Source: Procambarus clarkii
Lineage: Eukaryota > Arthropoda > Malacostraca > Decapoda > Cambaridae
Direction: 5' to 3'
Assembly (NCBI RefSeq): GCF_040958095.1
Contig: NC_091172.1
Span: 26,351,562 to 26,415,561 of the forward strand
Length of the DNA stretch: 64,000 bases
Under the pieces are notes generated by a model. The model had not been told where the DNA came from. It saw only the letters and a program-made list of their open reading frames with translations, and did no database searches. A program made the translations under genes and the position numbers. How positions within the stretch are numbered: the first letter of the stretch is position 1; every line of letters begins with the position of its first letter. Below are positions 33,415 to 44,809 of the stretch, piece by piece.

Positions 33415-33625
33415 TCGGAGGTATGGGGGGAAGGGGGGGGGGAAGGGGGGGGAGAGGGGGAAATGGTAAGGGGAAAAAGGAAAATGGGATGTGAGGGAGA
33501 AGGAGGGGAAAGAAAGATGGAATGGGTGAATAGGGAGAATGAGAGGGGAGGGGGAGAGGTGAGAGAGGGTAGAACGGAAGAGAGGAGAGAGAGAAGGGGA
33601 GGAGAGGGAGGGGGGAGAGGTGCCC
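33415..33625. repeat. Polypurine tract
   Basis: About 210 bases of G/A with G runs up to nine. Confidence 0.9.
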
Positions 33626-33904
33626 GGACACCACCGGGTACTCTCATCTATTAATCCAAACAATTAAACTCGACAAACTGTGTAAACAACGACATCAACA
33701 AGCACAGACTAACAAAAGAACAAACAAAGCATGATGCGATCATTCATACATCGTGATTACCCAAAACGTGTGTCTAACAATGACTCAAATTGTTTATATT
33801 AGCTGGAATTAGTGAGGATTGAGTGGGATGAGTGCGATTGAGTAGTTAGATGAGTCAGTAATTGGCCTGTTGTCTGCGAGGCGCATGGAATTTTAACATG
33901 GCAA

Positions 33905-34005
33905 ATGCAGACCAGACCACACACTAGAAGGTGAAGGGACGACGACGTTTCGGTCCGTCCTGGACCATTCTCAAGTCGATTGTGACTCATCGCCTGCGTA
34001 TGGCA
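33905..34005 (-). repeat. Family F repeat, single orientation
   Basis: GACCAGACCACACACTAGAA, GGGACGACGACGTTTCGGTC, GGACCATTCTCAAGTCGATT and GTGACTCATCGCCTGCG. Followed at once by (GT)n. Confidence 0.8.
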
Positions 34006-34012
34006 AATGCAC

Positions 34013-34015
<3 letters not shown>

Positions 34016-34090
<75 letters not shown>
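34016..34090. repeat. (GT)n microsatellite
   Basis: About 75 bp of GT leading into ACTCATCTAGTTG, the LINE-A type end. Confidence 0.98.
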
Positions 34091-34093
<3 letters not shown>

Positions 34094-34367
34094 CATCTAG
34101 TTGCACTCACCTAGTTGTGCTTGGGGGGGTTGAGCTCTGGCTGTTTGGGCCCGCCTCTCAACTGTAAATCAATCAACTTCCCCCCCCCCCCCACAAGGAA
34201 GCAGCCCGTAAAAGCTGTCTAACTCCCAGATACCTATTTACTGCTAGGTAACAGGGGCATCAGGGGTGAAAGAAACTGCCTGTTTTGTTTCTGCCATCAC
34301 CCGGGATCGAACCCGGACCCCAGGTTTACGAATCCATAGCGCTATCCACTCAACTATCAGACCCTCT
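34091..34367 (-). mobile_element. Composite SINE with LINE-A tail
   Basis: On the minus strand: tRNA-like head with a B box (GGGTTCGATCCCGGGTG, about 34302-34318) and the shared core (CTGTTACCTAGCAGTAAATA, GACAGCTTTTACGGGCTGCT), then a G run, then TTGAGAGGCGGGCCCAAACA and AGTGCAACTAGATGAGTAC with (AC)n. Same order as 18100. Confidence 0.75.
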
Positions 34368-34384
34368 ATGTGTGTGTGTGTGTG

Positions 34385-34571
34385 TACTCACCTAATTGTA
34401 CTTACCTAATTGTGCTTGAGGGGGTTGAGTTCTGGCTCTTTGGTACCGCCTCTCAACCGTCAATCAACAGGTGTACAGGTTCCTGAGCCTACTGGGCTCT
34501 ATCATATCTACACTTGAAACTGTGTATGGAGTCAGCCTCCACCACATCACTTCCTAGTGCATTCCATTCCA

Positions 34572-34572
<1 letters not shown>
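34385..34572 (-). mobile_element. LINE-A 3' fragment bounded by (GT)n
   Basis: Short copy: only the last 25 codons (ALGSDVVEADSIHSFKCRYD) and the 3' end. GT tracts abut both ends (34373-34386 and 34575-34644). Confidence 0.88.

Positions 34573-34574
<2 letters not shown>

Positions 34575-34644
<70 letters not shown>
34575..34644. repeat. (GT)n microsatellite
   Basis: About 70 bp of GT shared between the 5' truncation of LINE-A and the 3' end of the next LINE. Confidence 0.98.
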
Positions 34645-34647
<3 letters not shown>

Positions 34648-35560
34648 CACCTAGTTGAGATTGCAGAGCTGAGCATCTGCTCTTAAAGCCTTTCGAAAAC
34701 CGTTAGTTCCAAGCAACGAATCTTTCACTCGTTTTTCTTATCATAATTTACATTTAAAACTCTGTATTGAACAGCCTTCGACAACTTCCTCATCTAATCC
34801 GTCCCATTCACTTACGAATCTGAGACTGGAAAAGATCTTCCTGACATCCCTGTGACTCATCTGTGTCTCCAGTTTCTCCTTGCGTCCTCTCATTCTAATG
34901 TTCCTTAAGTTGAATATTGCTTCTATATCTACTTTGTTAATCCCCCCTTAATATCTTGCGTGTCGTTATTATGTTTGTCCTATTCCTTCTTTCCTCCAGT
35001 TTAGTGAAGTCCAGTTCCCCCTCAATCTTTCTTCAGAGCTCAGTCCCCTTAGCTCAGGAACGAGCCTTGATGTATATTTTTGGACTTTTTCTAAATTTGT
35101 TTTGTGTTATTTTTTAGGTAGGGGTTAAATGCTGGGGCAGCATACTCAATAACAGGTCTCACGAAGGTTGTATACAGCGCCGGGAAGGGATCTTTGTCCA
35201 AGTTGCTGAAGGATAACGGGACGTTTGCCAGTATGGCAGATGCTGCTCTCGTTATCCTGCTGATGTGTGCCTCTGGCGATAGATCTCCAGTTATGTCCAC
35301 TCCTGAGTCTCTCTCTCTTTTTCCATAAGTTTGAAGTTGCCTTCCTTACAGTATATGATGTCCTCTTGTTCCAGCGCCTATCCTCATAACCTTGCATTTG
35401 TCAGGGTTAAAGTCTAGTAGCCCTTTCTCGGAGCATCTCTGGAGACTGTCTAAGTCACCTTGTAATGTACTGCAGTCCTCCTCAGTTCTAATTCACCTCA
35501 TCAGCTTAGCACCATCAGCAAAGATACATAAGAATGAACTCACTTTCTCTGTTAGATCGT
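34645..35560 (-). pseudogene. LINE-C 3' half
   Basis: The minus strand reads, in several frames: active-site region (about 35530-35500), LDSLQRCSEKGLLDFNPDKC (about 35460-35390), SGVDITGDLSPEAHISRITR and YTTFVRPVIEYAAPAFNPYL (35310-35100), and a C-terminus with MSHRDVRKIFSSLRFVSEWD-like sequence (about 34870-34790). Frame changes break it. The 3' tip CTCAACTAGGTGAGTAC and (AC)n match LINE-A even though the coding part is clearly diverged. Confidence 0.75.
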
Positions 35561-35944
35561 TTGCAGGCATGAGTGCGTGCGTGCACGCACTCAGCCGTGT
35601 TTACGAGCCGCTATCCTTACACTCCTGTTGGTAAACTGTTGAAAATTGGCCCATTTTATGAGTCATAACCTCCAGAACGGAATGTGCTTCTTACGCAACT
35701 TCGACCTTAACCGCAACGGCTCAAGACAATCTCGAGTGACACGCCTTATCGAGCCTCCAGACTCAAGTGTGTATAACCACAATCTCTGAGGGAGGGAGGA
35801 ATGGGGAGGGAGGAATGGGGAGAAGGAATGGGGAGAAGGAATGGGGAGAGGAAGGGGAATTCAGACAACCAATCAAATTGTGACATTAATTGTATATTCT
35901 CCTGCAGGAACCATTTATTGGATTCGGACGAGTAAGCCAAATTT

Positions 35945-36110
35945 TGAACAAATTCACAAAGGCTGTGACGAGGAGGATTCGAACCTGCGTCTGGGAGCAT
36001 CCCAGACACTGCCTTAATCGACTGAGCTACGACAGGGTTAAACCCTTGTGGATTTGTTCATTTGATGCATCACGTTAGTGTGATCTCTGTGTGTGAAGCC
36101 AAATTTTGTA
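35945..36110. mobile_element. SINE-2 foldback
   Basis: A minus-strand tRNA part (GCTGTGACGAGGAGGATTCG, CGACTGAGCTACGACAGGGT) joins a plus-strand tail (CCCTTGTGGATTTGTTCATT, GATGCATCACGTTAGTGTGA). The palindromic ends are ATTCACAAAG and CTTGTGGATT. A purine tract lies at 35785-35860. Confidence 0.72.
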
Positions 36111-36274
36111 TTCCCTCTGTTATTGTGAGTGATTGTGAGTCTCCGGCTTGCTGCTTCTCACACCTACACGGGGTATATATAAACGGTCACATGTGTACAT
36201 AATATGTGCGTACACATGAAACAGTTCTTTTCGAAGATTCGTTATCTGTCAAATTAAGTCTCAAACTTTGTCAC

Positions 36275-36365
36275 TGAGAGGTTACCTTGAGATTAGTTTG
36301 AGGCTATTTCGGGGCTTATTGACTCCAAGCGGCCCGGTCGTCGACCAGGCCTCCAGCTGACGTTA
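36275..36365 (-). mobile_element. SINE tail (GGCCTGGTCGACGACCGGGC type)
   Basis: Reverse complement of CTGGAGGCCTGGTCGACGAC, CGGGCCGCTTGGAGTCAATA and a CTCAAGGTAACC end. No tRNA head survives. Confidence 0.65.
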
Positions 36366-36699
36366 AGTCACATACAGCCAGTAATTAAGGGTGACTAACG
36401 GTCATTAAAAATGACTGACAGTCGGAGCTAAAGGGGGGTAACTGCCCCCTAATCGGGTGTGATTATTAAATCCACTTGTGGTAATGGCTTAATTGCGCCA
36501 GCGGCTGACTGGTCGTTGGGCCTCCCGCCGCGGGGACATAATGGAGGAATGTGTGGTCGGTCTGGCCCTTTACCCCTTGATTGCTGACAATCTGGCACGA
36601 GGGGACGTCCGACACGAGGGGTATAATAATAATATATCGGTCTGTCGAGGGAGGGCGGGGGGCAGGAAGCCCTGTCCCCCCTCGGGCTTCTTGTTCAGG

Positions 36700-36800
36700 A
36701 GCTCGAAAACACCGTTTATTAAATGTAAACAAAGCCGTTATGATTGTTGAAAGATATACATAAAGGTTTTGTAAATGGTTGTCTAAATGGCTGATCAATC
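36700..36800. mobile_element. MITE fragment
   Basis: TTTATTAAATGTAAACAAAG and CGTTATGATTGTTGAAAGAT match the MITE arm at 22010-22160. Confidence 0.45.
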
Positions 36801-36819
36801 CTGGGGAATAATACAGGGG

Positions 36820-37389
36820 GCTCTATACCCCCCCCCCAGAGATCCACCAGATTGATCGGAGCTCCTGGGCGGGGGGGGGGGGGGGGCTTTTTTCTGCTTT
36901 TATAGGGCTCATTTTTCAGTTTTATTTTTTTCAGCGCCTTTTCTGTACATTTCAGGGCCTTTTTTTGGAGCCTTATATTTTCTTTGCCTTCTCTGGAGTT
37001 GTGGTGGTTCCTTGTGTCTCCTCTATGAGGTTTGGGGAGTCAAAAGGCCCCTTTTTTATGGTTTGGGAAAGTGTTAATTAGTTCCTTATTAGGGCAAGGA
37101 AAGGTTGTGACGTTATCCTCATGTTTCTTCCCCTGAGACTGTTGAAAAGGTTCAGGTACTGTCCATTTATTTTTGTTTAGAAAGTGTTGAATCCTTTTCA
37201 GAATTCTAGAGGACTGGTGCCTTTTGTTTGGAAAGACTTGCCTCCTATTACACCTGAAGGGGGATACCAGAAGTATACCTGGATACCTGGAATTTCCCTG
37301 GAGATGGTCTGGTAAACTTCTACTACTCTCCAAGCCCGTAGTGGGCCAGACTTGAACTGGGTTCAACAGGAATGTAATACAAAAAAAAG
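36820..37389. other. No gene; homopolymer C and G runs and T-rich sequence
   Basis: C run at 36829-36837, G run at 36872-36887, then T-rich sequence. A 108-codon minus frame (37040-37366) has no recognised similarity. Confidence 0.5.
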
Positions 37390-37560
37390 GCGCAGTGGCC
37401 AGCGCAGTCGGGTCAAAGAAAAATGGGGGCTGAGTTCAATCCCCCTTGGCAGAACAGATGCGATTAGGCAACGTTTCCTTACACATGATACGTCTGTTCA
37501 CCCTAGCAATAAATAGGTTTCCCCTGGAGAAACACAACTGTTGTGGGAAACATATTGGGG
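37390..37560 (+). mobile_element. SINE-3 (alternative head, shared core)
   Basis: A head (GGCGCAGTGGCCAGCGCAGT, GAGTTCAATCCCCC) is followed by CGTCTGTTCACCCTAGCAAT, AAATAGGTTTCCC. The latter is the core of the other SINEs. Confidence 0.6.
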
Positions 37561-37869
37561 AAAAGGTCGGGATTGGGCTTAATAGAGAAAGGGAGGGAGG
37601 GGGGAGAGAATCTCGATAAATCCAACAGGCTTCCAATCCTCGTCTTTGGGGACAGATTCAAGTCTCGGTTGCTTCTGAGGGAGTGCAAATCCGTCATGGC
37701 TACGTTAAGCTGTCTCTCCGAAACGCCTTAAACTACCTTCTTCTAAATTTAAGAAAGTCCTAATTAAATTTCCTACTTAAAAGTTGGAGAAAAACCTGTC
37801 AACGGCCAGGTGTAGGTTGGGGAATTCCTTTTGCCTTGGGCGAGAGAGCTTTTTTTCTACCACAGCTTT

Positions 37870-37990
37870 GTGGGTGGGGGTAGGAGGGTTAGGGGATAGA
37901 GGAGAGGGGGTGGGGGTAGGGGGCTTAGGGGATAGAGGAGAGGGGGACGCGGGGAAGGGGTGGAGGGGGAAAGGGGTGGGGGGAAGGTTG
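37870..37990. repeat. GGGGATAGAGGAGAGGGGG repeats
   Basis: Two to three 50-bp-scale imperfect purine repeats. Confidence 0.85.
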
Positions 37991-38148
37991 GGGCTGATCT
38001 CTTGTCAAAAGGATTTCTCTTTCTTGCCCGGAAGTCATAAAACGTGCCCAAACTGTTTCTCTATTTCTCTGAGAGAGAACCCCTCAGACCTCGGCGCCCT
38101 TGCCTTCCTCCTTTAATTTAATTTAATTCTGCCCCGAGGGGCGAGTTT

Positions 38149-38508
38149 ATTGGGCAGCGCCACTCATCCTGTGAGTGGACACACCGCCATAGTGACAGTA
38201 TTGGGCAGCGTCACTCATCCTGTGAGTGGACACACCGCCATAGTGACAGTATTGGGCAGCGTCACTCATCCTGTGAGTGGACACACCGCCATAGTGACAG
38301 TATTGGGCAGCGTCACTCATCCTGTGAGTGGACACACCGCCATAGTGACAGTATTGGGCAGCGCCACTCATCCTGTGAGTGGACACACCGCCATAGTGAC
38401 AGTATTGGGCAGCGCCACTCATCCTGTGAGTGGACACACCGCCATAGTGACAGTATTGGGCAGCGCCACTCATCCTGTGAGTGGACACACCGCCATAGCA
38501 GCATGTAC
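38149..38508. repeat. 51-bp minisatellite, seven copies
   Basis: Each unit has CACTCATCCTGTGAGTG, a small inverted repeat, and ACACACCGCCATAGTGACAG. GCGTC/GCGCC variants are grouped, not random. As 51 is a multiple of 3, frames stay open with a 17-residue period; none is a gene. Confidence 0.97.
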
Positions 38509-40829
38509 AACACTCCCCAATAGGAAGAAAACCCGCTAGGGGACTGTTCATCTTGTCACTTGTACCCAGTGACAGCTGGGGAGTTGCTTAACTGTCTCAA
38601 GTGAACAGCTTATCAAAACAAGACAATTAATATTTGTCAACCCCTAAAACTTACGTTATCTTGCAGGTGCAAAATGGGAGAATCCTCTGGCACGAAAAAA
38701 AATCTTAAGTGTCGCGAGGCTTCCTTCTACATGGAAGAAACAAAAATGGCAGTTAGGCTATCCCCTCTTGAAAACATATAATTCGAATGTCACCTATGCA
38801 GTTCAACTTACATTTACTGAAATATTTTATAAGGTGAAATGCCAAATAGAGTGGTTACAGCCCAGGAAAGACTACAAGAACCTTAAGAGGCAGGCTACAG
38901 TGCTGCTTGACTTATATTTGTTCTTGTATTCTCTTGAACGAGAAAAATCTTCTTAGTTCTCAAACAAGAAAATGTTCTTGCATTCCCTTCTTACCCCAGC
39001 GTGTCGGGAGGGAGGAAGGAGATCAGAGCCTACCACAGCTCTTGATAACATTACTTAGACATAAAGCTCAACAATGATTTAGAGAGAGTTAACCTCAGCA
39101 ATTACAAAAGGTAAAGGGTCCAGACAATTAGAATACGGTTTACCGTAGAATTAGAATTAGTTTACCGTAGTTGTTGCGATGATTGGTCTACCCACGAAGA
39201 GCACAGAAAAGCTTCCCCCAGAAGGTATAAGTAGGTTCTACCCCTGCCTGCCAGAAATATCGATATCTTACATTGACTGCCAGTCGATGTAAGATATCGA
39301 CTGCCAGTCGATATCTTACAGAGGCGCCCAATACCCATCCTGGACCCTGTAACGGTACGTTCCCCATTTTATTTAAGGGGGGCACAGGTAATGGGGGGAT
39401 GGGGAGGGGGGTCGAGGTAACTCTCAAGAATAGAAGGATGCTACGACCACTTGGGAAGCCTCGACTATTCAATTTTTCTTCTTCATTTTGGTTTTGCAGA
39501 ACAGGTTGAGGCCGAGTGCTAAAGGCCTCACATTACTGTTTAAGTTGGAGGGACTCTGGACCTCCAGACTAAGTGTAAACTTGACCCCTATAGTCCTTAA
39601 AGGTCCCCAACAGTACATACTGTATATGTATATTCCTGTATGTGTATGTGTGTGCATACGTGTATGTCTGTATGTGTGCATGTATGCATATTTATATGTG
39701 TCTGTGAGTAGACATACGTGATATCTGTGTGTATATTTGTAGGTAATAATTATCCTTATATCTACAGTATTCTCAACTGTCACGTCTCGCGCCGCGGGTG
39801 GGCAGCTATTCGTCAACAAAACATATTTGTTATTGTCAAATTATTACCGACAAGTTTCCCTTAGACTGTAAGCGTGTAGTGGTACAAATGTGAAATAATC
39901 TTATTAAGTCCCCGATTCACCTGTGAGGAGGAAATATAAAGCCCAGATGGAAGAAAACGGTAGACTGGTTCAAATTTTCTTTTGTTGCAAATGCCCCACA
40001 AAACATATATTCTAAATATATGTTTAGAATATACATATATTTACAGCATATTCGTCGTATATGCTGTATATCCCGAGTGCAAATAGTACACACACTATGT
40101 TTGTAGTATTTGCACTCGGGATCTCGAGCACTCGATGTGCTCACTTGGATCTTAACTGCTGTGAATAGCTCATCACTTTAGATGTAAACACAACAGAAAA
40201 TGGGACACAGTTAGAGGGTCCAGGATAGGTATGGGGCACTAATGTAAAATTTCAACTATCCAGCCACCGCCATCATCTCCCCCCCCCTTCCCCAGAGAGG
40301 GGGGGGGGGGTATGGGGCTCGTGTTAAGGAAATTAGCGGAAGCTTTACGGCAACGACCGCAAAGCTCGTTATCCTTCTCGCTCGCGTGATATCCTCGTAT
40401 CTCCTACCTGGGAAGGGGCAAAAAAAAAAAGGATGGTACAACTTAGACGCTATTTTGATCGCTATCTCCATATCTTCTGAACCTTAGCTCACTGGAGTCT
40501 CTCTGTCTCTCTTCCTGTCCGTTTCTCTCTATCTCTACCTCATTCTCATATTTTCTGTATTCTCAATCTGTTTTTTTCTTTCTGACACACACCTCCCTTT
40601 CCTAGGGACGGCCTGCTCCCTCTCTCTCTCCTAGAGGGAGAGAGAGGGAGCTCACTCCCTCACACTTACGGTAGTGGCTCTCCACGTATTACCCTGAGCG
40701 ACGGTAACGGGCCTCGCGATCAATGCAACTCGCTCTAAACTACTGTATTTATGAGCAGCAGTTGTATTCTCGCTACAACCATTACAGATATTTCACCTGT
40801 TTACTGTTCAGTACTTGGTCCGGCCAGAG
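38509..40829. other. No gene; a few hairpins and C/G runs
   Basis: Hairpins at 39257-39322 (GATATC and CGACTGCCAGTCGAT units repeated) and 39985-40125 (AACATATATTCTAAATATATG; GAGTGCAAATA...TATTTGCACTC). C run then G run at 40278-40310. CTCTCTCT words at 40500-40660 with a GAGGGAGAGAG inverted partner. Short plus frame 38768-38956 unrecognised. Confidence 0.55.
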
Positions 40830-41115
40830 TGTGTGTGTGTGATCTACTGTTTGTGGTTGTATAGGGACAAATTTCAGCTCTTGGGCCCCCGCCTTTCCAG
40901 CCGCCATTCGTGTAATGGATTGACTTCAATATACTTGCACACTGTCATATCTATTTTTGAAGCTGTCGATGGAATTGGCTTCTACACAGTCATATGTAAA
41001 TATATTTATAACTATACATCAATGTGCCTAGAGTCCTTCACTGGGAACATTTCCTTCATTCCCTGTCTATTTCTTTATGTATTTTCTATGACTCTAACAT
41101 GTCTCCTGATTTTAT
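40830..41115 (-). pseudogene. LINE-D 3' end
   Basis: The minus strand contains VEANSIDSFKNRYD (about 41000-40955), the C-terminal LINE signature, and a 3' end with GGCGGGGGCCCAAGAGCTGA. Upstream it has a further broken frame. The tail matches the ends at 25261, 42288, 47930 and 54955. Confidence 0.65.
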
Positions 41116-41229
41116 TTTCTAGCGTTGCTGGGATCAATAACAACTCTCTCAAGAAGACAAACGAGATTGTATTTCTTGTTTAATGCATTCTTCTGCAGGT
41201 TTAACGACTTGCCTAGTGATTTACGGCCA

Positions 41230-41336
41230 GGTAATTAAGTTGTTGTATTCCTGCGCGCGGCACCTGATGCATCTGTTCACCTAGCAGTAAATAGGTACCT
41301 ATGAACTAATCGCCTGTTGCGGGGTGCATTCTGGGG
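41230..41336 (+). mobile_element. SINE-3 core fragment
   Basis: GATGCATCTGTTCACCTAGC, AGTAAATAGGTACCT and a GTGCATTCTGGGG end, running into (GT)n. Confidence 0.6.

Positions 41337-41390
<54 letters not shown>
41337..41390. repeat. (GT)n microsatellite
   Basis: About 54 bp between a SINE core and LINE-A. Confidence 0.98.
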
Positions 41391-41393
<3 letters not shown>

Positions 41394-41846
41394 CACCTAG
41401 TTGTGCTTGCGGGGGTTGAACTCTGGCTCTTTGGTCCCGCCTCTCAACTGTCACTCAACTGGTGTACAGGTTCCTGAGCCTACTGGGCTCTATCATATCT
41501 ACACTTGAAACTGTGTATGGAGTCAGCCTTCAGCACATCACTGCCTAATGCATTCCATTTGTCAACCACTCTGACACTAAAAAAAATCTTTCTAATATCT
41601 CTGTGGCTCATTTGGGCACTCAGTTTCCACCTGTGTCCCCTTGTGCGTGTTCCCCTTGTGTTAAATAGACTGTCTTTATCTACCCTGTCAATTCCTCGGA
41701 GAATCTTGTATGTGGTGATCATATCCCCCCTAACTCTTCTGTCTTCTAGCGACGTGAGGTTTAATTCCCGTAGTCTCTCCTCGTAGCTCATACCTCTCAG
41801 CCCGGGTACTAGTTTGGTGGCAAACCGTTGAACTTTATCCAGTTTG
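41391..41846 (-). pseudogene. LINE-A 3' fragment bounded by GT tracts
   Basis: The minus strand is open from KLDKVQRFATKLVPGLRGMS through ...FKCRYDRAQ, about 120 codons, then the complete 3' end. It looks nearly undamaged. On its 5' side lies a GT/GC tract (41847-41912). Confidence 0.9.
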
Positions 41847-41912
41847 CGCGTGCGTGTGTGCGTGTGTGCGTGTGTGTGTGTGTGTGTGCGCGCGTGCGTG
41901 TGTGTGTGTGTT
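41847..41912. repeat. (GT)n tract with GC interruptions
   Basis: GCGTGTGTGCGTGTGTGCG words, meeting the LINE-A truncation. The next 300 bases, to 42228, carry no call. Confidence 0.95.
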
Positions 41913-42228
41913 GTTTTATTAAACATGACAAAGAGTGAGATCAATGATTCCAACGCGAACCTTCGCATTATTTCTTTCATCACTTGAAAAGAAAGTTGAC
42001 AAATAAAACTCCCCAAAGTTCATCTTACAGTAACTATTATGGCCTGACCCCAAGAAACGAGTTTCCTTGAACCTGTCAACATTCTGAAAGGCAGATGTGA
42101 ATAAGTGTACACAAGTTACCTTGAGTATCAGGATATAACCCAAGAAGAATGAGTTAAGGGGTCGTTTGGTCCAACAGCCCATCGGCAATTTCTTGCTCAT
42201 CATTCTCGTATGATAATTTGAGGCAGTG

Positions 42229-42229
42229 C

Positions 42230-42290
<61 letters not shown>

Positions 42291-42341
42291 CACCTATTTA
42301 TGCTTGCAGGATCGAGCATTGACTCTTGGATCCCGCCTGGA

Positions 42342-42422
<81 letters not shown>
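42229..42422. repeat. Two (GT)n tracts around a LINE-D 3' tip
   Basis: GT 42229-42287 and 42346-42422. Between them is ACTCACCTATTTATGCTTGC with ATTGACTCTTGGATCCCGCC, a 55-bp minus-strand LINE-D end with no coding part. Confidence 0.9.
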
Positions 42423-42424
<2 letters not shown>

Positions 42425-42836
42425 TGATAGTCATCCTTAGTCTTGATGCTTGAATGTACCTGAGTGTTAGATGGCTGTTAATTATAATAACTTAATTATT
42501 ATAAGTCATAATTGGTTGGGGTTGTTTATAATCTTTTTTATTGTCATAGTTTCTGTGGGTGGTTTCGTTCTTGTCTGTGGTGATGTGTGTGTTTGTTTGT
42601 TTATTAACTGTGTATTCTTTGATGGATCTTTGTTCATTGTTCAGACCAGTGAACGACATATTGCTGAATGCACACTTCCTACATTTCCCAATAAAGACAA
42701 TATATTAAACTAATGTGATTAAAGAAAATTATATAAACATATTGACGAAAAAGAATTGAAATAAAATCCACCACAAATAATGTAACTCTTGACAAAGACA
42801 AACATTTGATCAACGCATTAGTGGTGTGAGTTTGGT

Positions 42837-43175
42837 GGGGGGGGGGGGGGAGAGGGGATAGGATGGAGAGGAGGGGAGGGGATGGAAGGAGGAGTGGATA
42901 GGCAAGGTGACAGGTAGGTAAGGGAGGGGATGGGGGGTGGGATAGGAAAGAGCAAAGGCCAGGTTAATAAAGCAGGTAAGCAATGGAGGGGAGGACTTGA
43001 AAGGGAAAGAGGTGGGGGATGGGAAGGGAAGGAGGATGGAAGGGAAGGAGGTGGGGGAGATGGAAGGGAAGGAGGTGGGGAGGAAGGTGGGGTGATGTGT
43101 ACTGGAGGAGGTGGTGGGGGTTAGTGGGGGAGGGGAGTAATGAAATGGGTGACAGGGAAGAGGAGGATAAGAGAG
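42837..43175. repeat. G run and GA-rich tract
   Basis: A 14-base G run is followed by about 320 bases of GGGGAT/GGAAGG words. Confidence 0.9.
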
Positions 43176-43224
43176 AAGAGAAAAATAAGGGAGAATACAG
43201 TAAATGAGGAACAGAAACCCAGCA

Positions 43225-43320
43225 TAGGACCGTTACCTGGAGTTAACCTGGAGTGGTGTTCTCAAGAGTTCTACTCCGTTTGACTTGTGTTAACTTGGTC
43301 CAACAGGCTGGTGCCTCCAG
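43225..43320 (+). mobile_element. SINE-tail fragment
   Basis: CCTGGAGTTAACCTGGAG, CCAACAGGCTGGTGCCTCCA. It resembles the CAACAGCCTGGTTGACTATT unit at 54850. Weak. Confidence 0.35.
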
Positions 43321-43659
43321 CTTCACGTATCAACTACAACCCGATTGATCAGACACTCTCTGCATGTACGTGTCGAAACATTTTCTTGAAGTCCTCTTTT
43401 TTTTTTGTTCCGGCAATATTTCTTACGTTTTCTGGGGAGATGATGAATAGCCGAGGACCTCTTAAGTTCATACAGCACTCCCTGTTTGTGCCTATGGCCC
43501 TCTACTATTTACTGGCTCTATTTTTGCATTTCCTGCCATATCGCTCTGCACTTCCTGCCATATCGCTCACTCCAACATGTTGTTATTTTACAGTGTGAAT
43601 TTGGGACACTGGCCTTCAGTATCTTCCATGTATATATTATGTGATACCTCTCTCGCACG

Positions 43660-43762
43660 GGAATATCCCCGTGCGTAGGTTCGAACCCACATCAAGACCT
43701 TGTGGATTTGTTCATTTTATATATTACGCTATTGTGATTTCTGTGTGTATAACTCTCTCGTC
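43660..43762 (+). mobile_element. SINE-2 tail with B box
   Basis: GCGTAGGTTCGAACCC (B box), CTTGTGGATTTGTTCATTTT, ACGCTATTGTGATTTCTGTG. The head is replaced by a small hairpin, GCACGGGAATATCCCCGTGC. Confidence 0.65.
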
Positions 43763-43884
43763 TCCCTTTCAGAGCGTACATTTTGAGAGCATTGAGACGG
43801 CCTCAGTAATTTAAATGCTTTATGGTGTGTGTACCTGTATTTTCTCTGTATTAATTCAACTTCCGCACCGTCTCCTGCTCTGAA

Positions 43885-44045
43885 ACAACCACTTTGGCTG
43901 GACGGTAGAGCGGCGGTCTCGCTTCATGCAGGTCAGCGTTCAATCCCCGACCTTCCAAGTGGTTGGGCACCATTCCTCCCCCCCGCCCGTCCCATCGCAA
44001 ATCCTTATCCTGATCCCTTCCCAGAGCTATATAGTCGTAATGGCT
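43885..44045 (+). mobile_element. SINE-4, best copy
   Basis: A box region GGACGGTAGAGCGGCGGTCT, B box GCGTTCAATCCCCGACC, then CCAAGTGGTTGGGCACC, CCTTATCCTGATCCCTTCCC and a CTATATAGTCGTAATGGCTT end. Confidence 0.75.
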
Positions 44046-44159
44046 TGGCACTAGTGATAATTCCTTCCTTTCTGCTTTAAAAGACGAAGTGAGCACTGAG
44101 CAGAACTCAAGACAGGGCAGCAGAAGTGGTTTGAATAGTAGGAGCACTGTAGTGGAATC

Positions 44160-44233
44160 CCTGGAGTTGGAGTTGAAATTGAAATAAGTTTATTGAGGTA
44201 TAAATAAACACAAAGGGATGAGGTAGCTCAAGC

Positions 44234-44315
<82 letters not shown>
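44160..44315 (-). repeat. AATAAACTTATTTCAATTTC-type repeat and (TA)n
   Basis: On the minus strand AGCTTGAGCTACCTCATCCC then CTCAATAAACTTATTTCAAT, probably another SINE or LINE end. A TA tract (44235-44315) joins its other side. Confidence 0.6.
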
Positions 44316-44324
<9 letters not shown>

Positions 44325-44490
44325 TCACAAGAGAAGAGGGGGGAGTGGAGGATGGTGGAGGGGGAGGGGGGGGGGGAGGATGGTGGGTGAATAGGAGGGC
44401 AGGGGGGGGAGGATAGAGGAAGAGGGGGAAGGAGGAGGAGGAGGAGGGAGAAGGGGGGGGGGGGAGGGGGGAGGATGGAGGAAGAGGAGA
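44325..44490. repeat. GA-rich tract
   Basis: GGAGGATGGTGG and GGAGGAGGAGG words. Confidence 0.9.
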
Positions 44491-44521
44491 AAATTCCCAG
44501 AGAAGGAAAATACTTCCAGAG

Positions 44522-44675
44522 TGATGTCATGCCTTTAACCTGACGTCATACCTGAATTCTGACGTCACAGTACCGTGACGTCACTAACTAGACTATGACG
44601 CGAAATTGCTCGTGACGTCATAACTATGGCTGACGCCATTAATTCCTCATGACGTCATGACTTCTACTGACGTCA
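44522..44675. promoter_or_regulatory. Cluster of nine CRE-like octamers
   Basis: Perfect TGACGTCA at 44541, 44560, 44576, 44613, 44650 and 44668; near-matches at 44522 (TGATGTCA), 44596 (TGACGCGA) and 44631 (TGACGCCA). Spacing is 16-20 bases with unrelated sequence between sites. TGACGTCA is the CREB/ATF binding consensus. It may be a decayed 18-bp satellite whose most conserved part is the octamer, or a real enhancer; no adjacent gene is visible. Confidence 0.6.
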
Positions 44676-44809
44676 TTAAAAAAAAAACATCACGCCCGTC
44701 TTGTAAGAAATTGTTAAGACAGGGAATTATATTAGCACCTTTTTATTGGTGTTATACATGATATAATTATATATTTTTATGACTATAATTATGATCTGGG
44801 ACCAAGGGA

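Noticed and set aside
38147..38551. 17-residue repeat protein on both strands
   Set aside because: 51-bp minisatellite; open on both strands, with no start context or flanking exon.
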